Assembly (NCBI RefSeq): GCF_036850765.1
Contig: NC_089490.1
Coordinates: forward strand, 125,826,522 to 125,890,521
Length of the DNA: 64,000 nt
Source: Saccopteryx bilineata
Taxonomy: Eukaryota > Chordata > Mammalia > Chiroptera > Emballonuridae
Direction: 5' to 3'
Translations under genes and position numbers: made by a program
Shown: positions 10,463-21,037 of the stretch, in pieces
Position numbering within the stretch: the stretch's first letter is position 1
How the letters are laid out: each line of letters begins with the position of its first letter
The notes under the pieces: model-generated
The model's input: the letters and a program-made list of their open reading frames with translations, nothing else
Databases searched by the model: none
What the model was told of the DNA's origin: nothing

Positions 10463-13400
10463 TTATGTCCCACATATGTATGGATTTATATAGTTCTTAG
10501 TTTTTTCTGATATATTTATTTCACTCAGTATAATGTTATCAAGGTTCATCCATGTTGTTGTAAATGATCCGATGTCATCATTTCTTATGGCTGAGTAGTA
10601 TTCCATAGTATATATGTACCAAAACTTTTTAATCCACTCATCCTCTGACAGACACTTGGGCCGTTTCCAGATCTTCGCTATTGTGAACAATGCTGCCATA
10701 AAATGGGGGTGCATTTCTCCTTTTGGAACAGTTCTATGGTGTTCTTGGAATATATTCATAAGAGTGGAATATCTGGGTCAAAAGGCAATTCGAGCCCTGG
10801 CCAGTTGGCTCAGTGGTAGAGCATCGGCCTGGCGTGCAGAAGTCCCAGGTTCGATTCCTGGCCAGGGCACACAGGAGAAGCGCCCATCTGCTTCTCCACC
10901 TGTCCCCTTCTCCTTCCTCTCTGTCTCTCTCTTCCCCTCCCGCAGCGAGGCTCCATTGGAGCAAAGATGGCCCAGGCGCTGGGGATGGCTCCATGGCCTC
11001 TGCCCCAGGCGCTGGAGTGGCTCTGGTCACAACAGAGCGACGCCCTGGAGGGGCAGAGCATCGCCCCCTGGTGGGCGTGCCAGGTGGATCTCGGTCGGGC
11101 GCATGCGGGACTCTGTCTGACTGTCTCTCCCCATTTCCAGCTTCAGAAAAATACAAAAAAAAAAAAAAAAGGCAATTCAATTTTTAACTTATTGAGGAAT
11201 CTTCATACTGTTTTCTATAGTGGCTGCACCCGTCTGCATTCCCACCAGCAGTGCAGGTGGGTTCCCTTTTCTCCACATCCTTGCCAGCACTTATTCTGTG
11301 TTTTGTTCATGAGCACCATTCTGACTGGTGTAAGGTGATATCTCATTGTGGTTTTAATTTGCATTTCTCTAATGATTAGTGATGTTGAGTATTTTTTCAT
11401 ATGCCTATTGGCCATCTGTATGTCCTCTTTGGAGAAGTGTCTATTCATTTCTTTTTCCCATTTTTTGATTGGATTGTTTGTTTTCCTGGTATTAAGTTTT
11501 ACAAGTTCTTTATAAATTTTGGTTATTAACCCCTTATCAGACGTATTGTCAAATATAGTCTCCCATTGTGTAGTTTGTCTTTTTATTCTGTTCTTATTGT
11601 CTTTAGCTGTGCAGAAACTTTTTAGTTTGATATAGTCCCATTTGTTTATCCGGTTTTTTATTTCACTTGCCTGTTGAGACAAATCAGCAAATATATTACT
11701 GCAAGAGATGTTGGAGAGCTTACTGCCTATGTTTTCTTCTAAGATGCTTATGGTTTCACGGCTTACTTTTAAGTCTTTTATCCATTTTGAGTTGATTTTT
11801 ATGAATAGTGTAATTTGGTGGTCTAGTTTCATTTTTTTGCAGGTAGCTTTCCAATTTTCCCAACACCATTTGTTGAAGAGGCTATCTTTACTCCAATGTA
11901 TGCTCTTACTTCCTTTGTCAAATATCAGTTGTCCATAAAGCTGTGGGTTTATTTCTGGGTTCTCTGTTCTGTTCCATTGATCTATATGCCTGTTCTTATG
12001 CCAGTACCAGGCTGTTTTGAGTACAATGGCCTTGTAGTATAACTTGATATCCGGAAGTGTGATACCTCCCACTTTAGTCTTCCTTTTCAAGATTACTGAT
12101 GCTATTTGTGTTCTCTTTTCATTCCATATAAATTTTTGAAATATGTGTTCTATATCTTTGAAGTAAGTCATTGGCATTTTAATCAGTATTGCATTGAATT
12201 TATAAATTGCTTTGGGTAATATAGACATTTTAATGATATTTATTCTTCCTAACCATGAGTATGGTATATGCTTCCACTTGCTTGTATCTTCCCTGATTTT
12301 TTTTTATCAATGTTTTATAAATTTCCGAGTACAAGTCTTTAATCTCCCTGGTTAAATTTATTCCTAGGTACTTTATTTTTTGGGTTGCAATGGTAAGGGG
12401 ACTGATTCCTTAATTTCTCTTTCTGACAATTCATTGTTAGTGTATAAAATTGCCTCTGATTTTTGAGTATTAATTTTATATCCTGCCACCTTGCTAAATT
12501 CCTTTATCAAGTCCAGTAGTTTTTTGACTGAGACTTTAGGGTTTTCTATATACAATATCATATCATCTGCAAATAATGATAGTTTTACTTCTTCTTTTAC
12601 AATTTGGATGGCTTTTATTTCTTTTTCTTGTCTGATTGCTGTGGCTAGGACTTCCAGGACTATGTAGAATAAGAGTGGTGAAAGGGGGCACCCCTGCCTT
12701 ATTCCAGATCTTAAGGGGATTGCTTTTAATTTTTGTCCATTGAATATGATGTTGGCTGTGGGTTTGTCATAGATGGCCTTTATCATGTTGAGGTATGTTC
12801 CCTGTATTCCCACTTTGCTGAGAGTTTTGATCATGAATGGGTGCTGGATTTTATCAAATGCTTTTTCTGCATCTATTGAAATTATCATGTGGTTTTTCTC
12901 CTTCCTTTTGTTTATGTGATGAATCACATTGATTGATTTGCGAATATTGTACCAGCCTTGCCTCCCAAGAATAAATCCCACTTGATCATGGTGTATGATT
13001 TTTTTCATATATTGCTGGATCCAGTTAGCTAATATTTTGTTGAGGATTTTAGCATCTAAATTCATCAAGGATATTGGTCTGTAATTTTCTTTCTTTGTGT
13101 TGTCTTTGCCTGGTTTTAGAATCAGAGTTATGCTCACCTCATAAAAGGATCTTGAAAGTCTTCCTTCTTCTTGAATTTTTTGAAATAGCTTGAGAAGGAT
13201 AATAGTTTTTTTTTTTTAATATTTGGTAGAATTCACTTGTGAAGCCATCAGGCCCAGGACTTTTTTTTGGGGGGGAGCTTTATGATAGCTGTTTCAATCT
13301 CATCTGTTGTAATTGATCTATTTAGGTTTACTGATTCTTCCAGATAAATTTTTGGAAGATTATATGTTTCAAGGAATTTGTCCATTTCATCTAGGTTGTC

Positions 13401-14640
13401 TAGTTTTTGGCGTACAGTTCTTCATAGTATTTTCTTACAATATTTTGTATTTCTATTGTGTCAGTTATTATTTCTCCACTCTCGTTTCTGATTTTATTTA
13501 TTTGAGTCCTCTCTCTTTTTGTCTTGGTGAGTCTGGTTAAAGGTTCATCGATCTTGTTTACTGTTCCAAACAACCAGCTTCTGGTTTCATTGATCCTCTG
13601 TATTGTTTCTTTAGCCTCTATGTCATTTATTTCTGCTCTGATCTTTAATTTTTACTTCCTTCTACTAGCTGTGGGTTTACTTTCTGTTCTTTTTTTAGTT
13701 CTTTTAGATGTAGCGTCAAATAAGAGCTTTTTCTAGCTTCTTGAGGTATGCCTGTAATGCTATGAACTTCCCTCTCAAAACTGCTTTTGCTGTGTCCCAC
13801 AAATTTTGAGTTGATGTATGCTCATTATCATTCGGTTCTAGAATTTTTTTATTTCTTCCTTGATCTCATTTTTTACCCATTTGTTATGTAATAACGTGCT
13901 ATTTAGTTTCCAAATGTTTAAGTATTTTTCAGTTTTTCTGTTGTGGTTGATTTCTAGTTTTATGCCATTGTGATCAGAGAAAGTGCTCGATATGATTTCA
14001 ATCTTCTTAAATTTGTTGAGACCACTTTTGTGTCCTAACATGTGGTCTATTCTAGAGAATGTACCAAGAGCACTTGAACAGAATGTATATTCTGCTGCTT
14101 TAGGGTGAGAGGTTCTGAAAATATCTATTAAATTGAGTTGATATAGTATGTCCTTTAAGTCTGCTGTTTCTTTGTTAATTTTCTTTCTTGAGGATTTATC
14201 TAGTGATGTTAGTGGGATATTGAAATCTCCTTCTATTATAGTATTGCTATTGATCTTGCCCTTTAAATCCATCAATGTCTGCTTTATATATTTAGGTGCT
14301 ACTATATTAGGTGTGTAGATATTTATAATGGTTAAATCTTTCTGTTGGATTGCTCCCTTTATCATTATGTAGTGACTTTCTTTATCTCTAACTATAGTCT
14401 TTGTTTTAAAGTCCATTTTGTCTGATATTAGTATTGCTACCCCAGCTTTTTTTTTCATTTCCACTTGTGTGAAATACTTTTTTCCATCCATTTATCTTCA
14501 GTGTATGTGCATCTTTTTTTTAAGGTGTGTCTCTTGTAAACAGCATATGTATGAGTCCTGTTTTCTTATCCATGCAGCTACTCTATGTCTTTTGATCGGA
14601 TCATTTAATCCATTTACATTTAAGGTTATTATTGATATGT
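10463..14640 (-). pseudogene. L1 D ORF2 (endonuclease-RT), frameshifted and split by a SINE
   Basis: The endonuclease occupies 13,838-14,491 with EGDFNIPL, FSRIDHMLG and FSDHNG, which hold the expected catalytic Asp/Asn/His residues. The RT is at 12,373-13,137 with [18 protein letters not shown] and the catalytic [12 protein letters not shown] (FADD box). The C-terminal region at 11,215-12,228 includes the Cys-rich [18 protein letters not shown] (CX3CX7HX4C). The last residues lie at 10,463-10,759, after the SINE. At least two frameshifts (for example about 12,300 and 13,150-13,300, near T runs) prevent full translation. Confidence 0.9.
10794..11170 (+). mobile_element. Rhin-1/VES-type SINE inside L1 D
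   Basis: A complete copy with the tRNA-like head (TTGGCTCAGTGGTAGAGC as A box, GGTTCGATTCC as B box), the body with AAAGATGGCC, and an A-rich tail. TSD 'aaaggcaattc' lies at 10,781-10,791 and again at about 11,168-11,178. It carries one copy of the 'gccccctggtgggc' unit, where other SINEs here carry two. Long frames on both strands across it are SINE read-through. Confidence 0.95.
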
Positions 14641-14744
14641 AATTGTTTATTGCCATTTTATTCTTTAAAATTTATTCCTCTTTTGCTATATTCTTTTTCT
14701 TCTTTGATCTGTTTATAACAGGCCCCTTAACATTTCTTGCAGTA

Positions 14745-15462
14745 CTAGTTTGGTTTTAATGAATTCCTTGAGTTTTTTGTTTGTTTTTTTTGGTCAGGGA
14801 AACTTTTTATTTCTCTTTCAATTTTTAATAATAATCTTGTTGGATAAAGAAGTCTTTTTTGTAGGCTCTTGTTTTGCATTACTTTGAATATTTCTTGCCA
14901 TTTCCTTCTGGCCTCAAGTGTTTCTGTTAAAAAGTCAGATGTCATCATTATGGGGGCTTCTCTATAGGTAATTGACTTCTTTTCTCTTGCTGCTTTTAGT
15001 ATTTTTTTCTTTATCTCTTAACTTTGGTATTTTATTTATGATGTGTCTTGATATAAGCTTCATTGGGTTCCTCTTTACCAGGATTCTCTGTGGTTCTTGA
15101 ACTTCTGTGACTTTTTCCTGCATCAATTTATGAAATTTATCAACTATGATTTCTTCAAACAGGTTCTCTATTCCTTGTTCTTTCTCTTCTCTTTCAGGAA
15201 CCCCTATGATGCAGATGTTGTTTCTCTTCATGTTGTCACAGAGTTCTCTTAGAGTTTCTTCAGACTTCTTGAGCCTCTTTTCCTTTTGCTGTTCTGTTTC
15301 TGTATTTTTATTTATCTTGTCTTCTAAGTCGCTGATTCCATCCTCTGCTTTATCCAGCCTGCTGTTGATTCCTTCTAGTATAGTCTTCATTTCTGATATT
15401 GTATTTGTCATTTCTGATTGATTCTTTTTTATGATTTTAGTGTCTTTTTTTGATGCTTTCAA
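14745..15462 (-). pseudogene. L1 D ORF1 (RNA-binding protein), frameshifted
   Basis: A coiled-coil-rich segment (ISEMKTILEGINSRLDKAED) is followed by the RRM (NNICIIGVPEREEKEQGIE) down to 14,962. The C-terminal domain continues in another frame at 14,745-14,948 (SDFLTETLEARRKWQEIFKV). The frame break falls at about 14,950-15,010 next to a T7 run. The N-terminal part continues upstream to about 15,640 in another frame. Confidence 0.85.
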
Positions 15463-15639
15463 TTTTTTTACTTAGGTGTTCATTAACTCCACCCATTGCA
15501 GTACTAAGATCCTTAAGCATCCTAACAATCATTATTTTAAACTCTGTAACCGGTTATTTGGTTACTTCCATCTCATTCAGTTCATTTTCTGGGGATTTCT
15601 CTTGTTGATTCATATGGGTTACATTTCTCTGTCTTCCCA

Positions 15640-16758
15640 TTTTTTCTGTGTGTGATTTCCAAGCTTGTTGGGTTTGTGGGTCTGAGGTTGGTACATGAAA
15701 TGCAGCTCCTCCTTTAGGGCTTTATTCCTCAGCCTCTGCTGGTTGCTTGGATTTTATTTTTCCATAACAAGTTGAGCCACATAAAAGTCAATTTTCCAGC
15801 TGTTTGTTTGCTGAGCCCAGCAGGAAACTTTAGGATAAGAGTAGTGGGCATATCTTGCTTTTTGGCCCAAGTCGAAACTCTATCCAGGCTTTTTTTTCTT
15901 TTTCTTTTTTCTGTATGGTAAGTCCATAGGAATGCAGTGGGTGTGACCTCTGAGAACCAGAAGGTGTGGTCTACCCAGTTACTCTCCGGGGGCAGGGCAT
16001 GTTCTCTGTATCAGAAGGGAGAGGTGTAGCTCAGGTCTCTTTGGAAACCTGAGTCATTGCCCTCCCCTTTACTTCTTCCTTTTGAATGGCCTTTCACTCT
16101 GATTGGAGCTGAAGAGCTTTCTGGAAGTGGGTCAATTGGCCTTACACTAGGCTTATGCTGGATAGAGGGAGTGCCCCTCCCCCTGCCTATGGCCACCTCA
16201 GTATTGGAAAATGACTCAGCACAGGTGTTCTTTTCCTCATCATCATTTGTGTCCTTGTGCTTCCATCCTCCCCACTCTCATCACACAAGATCAGTCCTCT
16301 CAGCCCACCTCATCACCAGAGCCCCAGGTAAGTTGCTGTGAGTGAGATTTTCTGCACTGGCCCTTTAAGGCTGCAACTTCTTTGCAAGCCATTTTCTGCA
16401 GACAAAAATCCTGCTCTTCTCCCCACTCAATGCTGTCAGGCTGTCTCCTGCAGTCTCTGAGTCTCTAGACTGGGGCTCCAGTCCTGGGATTTAGAATTCC
16501 TGCCTCTCAGGGTCTCTCTCCCCACAGTGAGAAAACCTCTGGACCCTCAGCTGTCCAGGGGAGCAGGGGAGCCCCCACTATGTCCCCACATTTCCTACCA
16601 ATCTCACCGTGGTTTCTTCTGTGCTCCTTGGTTTCCAAGTCCTGTTCTTTTAGTTCAAAGTTGTTTTTTCATGATGATTGTTCTTAAATTAATTTGTACT
16701 CCAGTTTGGTCCCAGGAGGTGGCAGTTTGTATGTCTTCCTACTCCACTGCCATCTTGT
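15640..16758 (-). promoter_or_regulatory. L1 D 5'UTR / internal promoter
   Basis: About 1.1 kb upstream of ORF1 on the minus strand. Its first bases contain CAAGATGGCAG, matching the YY1-type core (AAGATGGC) found at mammalian L1 5' ends, where it fixes the Pol II start. This is inferred from position and motif only. The open frames on the plus strand at 16,057-16,897 lie within or just past it and are not supported as genes. Confidence 0.6.
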
Positions 16759-17396
16759 AATTCCAGGAAACAGGTGTCATTTTCAAAGGTGGTATATTTT
16801 CTGGTTTACAAACCTCAAAATCTGGAGTTCTAATTTAATCATTTCTGCAGTAATGGCTGGGGTCTTGTGTTGTTATTTACACTGGAAATGCAGTTAGTAC
16901 TGGGATGGGAAAGAACACAAGTTTTGACAGGTACCAACAAACTGAAAAAAAATACTAGCAATAGTCTAGGAAGCAGAAACTTTCTGATTCTTGTTATTAA
17001 ACTGAAAGTGGTATGAACTAATGGAAACAGCAAACAAATGTGACATGAATAGGGGGACTCAAAATATTAAAAGGAGAAAAATAAGAAGTCCTTCTAACTA
17101 GGTTGCAATATGATGAGTTATCACCATTCTCAAAAGAAGATGAACTTTCAAAGACACACAATTCCACTGGTGTTTTCCCATGAAGATGTTTTGGGAAAGA
17201 AGCAAAGAAAAAAAAAGTCAAATTTCTAGCAATAACTGAGGCTCCTTTGTTATATACATAAATGGTTCAACTGAAAAGAAGAAAGAGTAAGAGAATAAAG
17301 GTTTTCCTATCTGTTTATATTAGCTTAAGAAATTAGTTAGATTCTCTACCCATGTTTTTATATTATTTTCACTGTGTTGTAAATATAAATATATGT
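16759..17396. other. Single-copy-looking DNA
   Basis: AT-rich sequence beyond the L1 5' end. I recognise no repeat, exon or RNA here. Confidence 0.5.
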
Positions 17397-17820
17397 GCCT
17401 GACATGTGGTGGCTCAGTGGATAAAGCATTGACCTGGAATGTTGAGGTTGCTGGTTCAAAATCCTGGGCTTGCCTGATAAAGGTACATATGAGAGGTAAA
17501 TACAGTGGTACCTTGTGATATGAACAGATCAACATATGAATTTTTTAAGATATGAGCTGGAACTCAGTCCATATTTTTGTTTGAGATCTGAATGAAATTC
17601 CAAGATTCAAGTCATGATTCAGGAAGCTGCTGCTAGTTGGAGTGTTGGCGCACAGGTCCAGTATCAGCAGTTTGATATACGAGTTGACTGACTTACGAGC
17701 TCAGTTACAGAATGAATTAAGTTCATATCTCAAGGTACTACTGTACTGACTTGATGCTTCTCACTCCTCCCCTCTCTCTCTCTCTCTTTCTCTCTCTTCT
17801 CTCTATAAAATCAATCAATA
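17397..17820 (+). mobile_element. Second-type tRNA SINE (GCCTGACC..), split by a DNA transposon
   Basis: The head at 17,397-17,500 reads gcctgacatgtggtggctca and continues through a B-box-like ggttcaaaatcc. It resumes at 17,746 with the usual ending 'cttgatgcttctcac' and a CT-rich tail. A 241-bp MITE separates the two halves. Confidence 0.85.
17503..17743 (+). mobile_element. TcMar-Tigger-like MITE, 241 bp
   Basis: Terminal inverted repeats: CAGTGGTACCTTGTGATATG at the left and, read in reverse, CAGTAGTACCTTGAGATATG at the right (18 of 20 match). TA flanks both ends (17,501-17,502 and 17,744-17,745), as expected for Tc1/mariner/pogo transposases. No coding capacity, so it was mobilised in trans. 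It sits inside a SINE and is therefore younger than that SINE. The Tigger assignment is from resemblance of the termini. Confidence 0.85.
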
Positions 17821-17821
17821 A

Positions 17822-17867
<46 letters not shown>

Positions 17868-17875
17868 ACACATAT
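17822..17875. repeat. (TA)n(CA)n microsatellite
   Basis: A TA run followed by about 18 CA units with a short AT interruption, directly after the SINE tail. It likely grew from that tail. Confidence 0.9.
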
Positions 17876-19170
17876 AAGGTGCATTCTCCCAGATATACAC
17901 CACACTCTCCATGGTGACTGTTCCAGAGAAGTGACATTGTGGAGAGTGATATGGTGGAGGACTGCCATTTCTAATTTGTGTAAATTATATAGTTTATTTA
18001 TGTGTATGTATTTCATATAATAAAATGTATGTGTTTCTTTTGTAATTCATAAAGAGAAACTATGATATACCTTATAGTTTAAAAATAAAAACAAACACCT
18101 GTCTTGACTATCCATTCTAATAATTACTTTAAGCTGAGCTAGACCCTTGTGGCAAGTTTAATAACTAAAACCTTTTAGCTTTTGTTATTCAATGGTTTTT
18201 CTCTAGAACAAATCATTTCAACGTGCAATTCTAACATACTGTGGACAAGTGATATACTGTTTCTGACATTACTACCTCTTTCCTATTAATAAAAATGCAA
18301 CCTAGTACTTAATCACTGTCTGCAGGGGGGTAGATGATGACAATACAGCTTTACTGCTTTCCCCAGAGCATGCCATAGGCCGGAGCCCTCAGGATTTCTT
18401 TAACTTTCCTGGTTTGCATTTCCCAGTAGGAACAAGTGATAGAAAATACATGTACATGCACATGGACACTGAGCCTAAAGGACCCATAATTTACAATGTT
18501 CAAGGTACAGGGTGAGCCAGTGATTAAAGCTGTTAGAAGTGGCTGCTTGTATCTTCCGCATCTAGTTCTAAATCCTGTCATCCCTCAAAAACAATAATCT
18601 TTGTCCATTTTGCTGTCTTTTTATACACATTTCACATACATTGTATCTGAAATGTAATTTATTGGATTCTCTTTTTTTCACAAAATATTGCTGATGCACA
18701 CAGGCTGTCATAGGTTGTACTCTTGGGGTCAATATCTGTACAGATGTGCAGGAAGTAGGACTGAACAGAGGAAGAAGTTGGGCTGCAGTGGAGTCCCAAC
18801 AGAGCCTCACCCAGCTCTGTGGCAAATTCTGGAGCTGGAATGGCCCTGCAGAATTGGAATAAGGTGAGACATGAGCCCCCTGTACCAACCAGTCTTTAGA
18901 TGCAGGTAGAAGCAGCACATTAGGCAAAGTGACCTTTTCCAGCCCAGAGTAGCCACCAGAGAAGAGACACTCAGCTGCCAGAGGTCTGGGATCGTGCTCC
19001 CAGCAGATGAAGGAGTGAGTGCTTCCATTCTGCAGGGTAGATCTGAGCAGCACTCCACCACACCCAGCATGCCAAATGCACCAACCTCTTTCTACACTTA
19101 TCAGAATAAAGCATTTAACTAAGAATACTGTTTTATTTGCCTCGATTGCATGCTCTTATTATACCACCAT
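17876..19170. other. Single-copy-looking DNA with one 161-codon open frame
   Basis: No repeat family recognised. A minus-strand open frame at 18,568-19,053 has no domain or signal peptide I can recognise and no intron or promoter context. See the rejected list. Confidence 0.4.
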
Positions 19171-19174
19171 ACAT

Positions 19175-19315
19175 AAATATTCTCTAGTTCATTCATTCAT
19201 TAATTCAATTTGGTTCAATCAACAACTATGTATTGAGTACCTAAAATATGTGAAGCACCACACAGCCCTGGTGATAGGAGAATGGATAAGCACAGCACAA
19301 AAGAATGATAGTCAC
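19175..19315 (+). mobile_element. L2 LINE 3' end (ancient)
   Basis: The block 'attcattcattaattcaat', followed by 'tgtattgagtacctaaaata' and a region resembling 'ccctggtgataggagaatg', has the wording of the mammalian L2 3' end. Strongly diverged, predating bats. Confidence 0.65.
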
Positions 19316-19369
19316 CTTATAAAGTATTTACAGAGCTTTTACCAGTAGGTATGGTGCTTCTCATTCAAT

Positions 19370-19785
19370 TCTCTAACACCCTTATAAATTAAATTCTACC
19401 TTTATCCTCATTTTTCAGCTAGTGGAACTTATGATGGGAGGGGTTGAGTAACTGTCAAGGTCACTCAGCTAATAAGATTTGAAGCAAGTGATCTGGCTGG
19501 ATTGCTCAGTGGATAGAGCGCCATCCTGGAGCACCAAGGCTGTGAGTTTTATCCTGTGTCAGGGCATATATGAAAAACAACAAATGAGTGCACAGCTAAA
19601 TGGAATGACTAAGTGGAACAAGGAGTCGATGCTCCTCTCTCTCTCCCTCTCTCTCTATCCCTCTCTCTCTCAAATACTGTAAATGAAAAAAAAAAAAAAA
19701 AAAAAAGACTTGAGGCAGTATTTGAATCTGAGCAGAATGACTCCAGAACTAAGCTCTTAACCACCAGCTTGGAGAGCTGCTGAAA
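19370..19785 (-). mobile_element. MIR SINE (ancient), interrupted
   Basis: Reverse-orientation MIR core: 'ttgagtaactgtcaaggtca' and 'ctcagctaataagatttgaa' up to 19,486. It resumes at about 19,710 with 'tatttgaatctgagcagaat' and 'actaagctcttaaccacc'. A young SINE inserted between the two halves. Confidence 0.75.
19487..19704 (+). mobile_element. Short-type tRNA SINE inside MIR
   Basis: Head 'ggctggattgctcagtggat', a CT-rich stretch and an A25 tail. TSD 'aagatttgaagca' at 19,474-19,486 and 'aagacttgaggca' at 19,705-19,717 (two mismatches). Confidence 0.85.
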
Positions 19786-20058
19786 ACATCCTGAAGGCAG
19801 TGACACTGGAGCAGTTCTTGGTGACGATTGAGGTTATCAAGGTGAATGAGGGTTAAAGAGCAGTCTAGGCAGAGCACAGACAAAAGAAAATATGAGGTGG
19901 AACCACAAGTAGTTCAAGGTTACTAGACCATAAGAGTACTGAGTGGAGAGTGGCAATGGGTGAAAGGGAAGAGGGAGGGGCCAGGTGAGCCTGCAATGTT
20001 ATGCTAAAACAGTGTTGGCTTTATCTCAGAGGACAGAAAGCCATGCAAGGGTTTAAGG

Positions 20059-20427
20059 CAGAGGTCTCAAACTCAACTCAGCATGTGGGCCGCAGAGCAA
20101 GATCACAGCGTTTGGCGGGCTGCACTAGGTCTACAAAAGGCAACTGTTACGCAACACTTTTCTCACTGCAGTCGAAAACAAAAAAAAAATCAGTACAACA
20201 AGCACAATCGTACATGCAGTTTACTCAGTGTCACAAAACGACCAGAAACTGTAGTTCACATCACAACTGCTGTTAACTAAGCTAATATCTAGCTAGGATG
20301 CTAGAGAAATGAAAAATACAAATAGGCCCCTAGGCTTACTTAATTTTATCCAAAATATTTTGAACTTCGTGCATTAGTCTGCGGGCCGCACAAAATTGTT
20401 CGGCGGGCCGTGAGTTTGAGACCTCTG
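20059..20427 (+). mobile_element. Non-autonomous hAT DNA transposon, 369 bp
   Basis: Terminal inverted repeats are CAGAGGTCTCAAACTCA at the left and TGAGTTTGAGACCTCTG at the right, a perfect 17-bp match. An exact 8-bp TSD 'gtttaagg' lies at 20,051-20,058 and 20,428-20,435, the hAT hallmark. The inner ends contain 'gtgggccgcagagcaa' and 'ctgcgggccgcacaaa', as in Buster-type hATs. No transposase frame, so it is a deletion derivative moved in trans. The perfect termini suggest a fairly recent insertion. Confidence 0.95.
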
Positions 20428-20792
20428 GTTTAAGGTGTGGAAATACAAGGTGGAATTTCTGCTTCGGAAGCTCTCTGTGCTTAGTGGAGGGCTGTGAATG
20501 CAGTGCCATGCTGAAGACACATGCATTCATCATGGAAGAACGAGAAGGAGAGAGAAGCTGAGATGCTGGTAACTAACAGGTCTTTGGTACTGCTCATTCA
20601 CACAGGAAATGCAGATGGTAGGGCTGACTGTGAGGAGGAAAGACCAGAGAGTGGATGGTTAATTCAGGTTTACAGTTGTATTTAAGGAGATTATGAAATA
20701 TGTAAGTTTATATGTTTAGTGGGCAGTGGTATATTTAAATCTGAGGTGCACATGAGAGGTGAGGGCTGGATGTAGTTTGGAGACTTATTTAA

Positions 20793-21037
20793 CCCTTTGA
20801 GTAGTACAGATGTTCGTGTACGTCCTCATGCTTCCTGACCATACAGAATATAATCATACATATGTAAGGCAACATTTAAAAAAGGCAAATATATGTTTAT
20901 CTTGTTTCCATATATTGGTTATCAAACAAACATGATTTTAAGTTAATAAAACTGTAACAAACTAATTTTATTTTTTGGAAAAAAAAAACTCACTCCCAGC
21001 AATCAGCGAGCATGAAAAAAATTCACTACCCAAAGGG
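20793..21037 (+). mobile_element. piggyBac-like MITE, 245 bp
   Basis: Flanked by TTAA at 20,789-20,792 and 21,038-21,041. The left end CCCTTTGAGTAGT matches the right end read in reverse, CCCTTTGGGTAGT (12 of 13). A second inner match, CATGCTTCCTGA on the left and CATGCTCGCTGA in reverse on the right, fits the subterminal repeats of piggyBac elements. Non-coding, moved in trans. Confidence 0.85.

Larger units (their letters stand above)
10212..16758 (-). mobile_element. LINE-1 D: nearly full-length, antisense
   Basis: The poly(A) tail appears as T19 at 10,212-10,230 and the 5' terminus (CAAGATGGCAGTGGAG) lies at about 16,758, giving 6.5 kb including a 377-bp SINE. Minus-strand order is 5'UTR (about 15,600-16,758), ORF1 (14,745-15,620), a short spacer and ORF2 (10,463-14,640), then the 3'UTR. 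It has fewer stops than the other L1s here, so it is probably the youngest, but it carries frameshifts. I could not define a clear TSD. Confidence 0.9.

Noticed and set aside
18568..19053. 161-codon minus-strand open frame in non-repeat DNA
   Set aside because: No recognisable domain, no signal or membrane segment pattern, no supporting splice or promoter signal. A frame of this length is expected by chance in 64 kb. RNA-seq or cross-species conservation of the frame would be needed to revive it.
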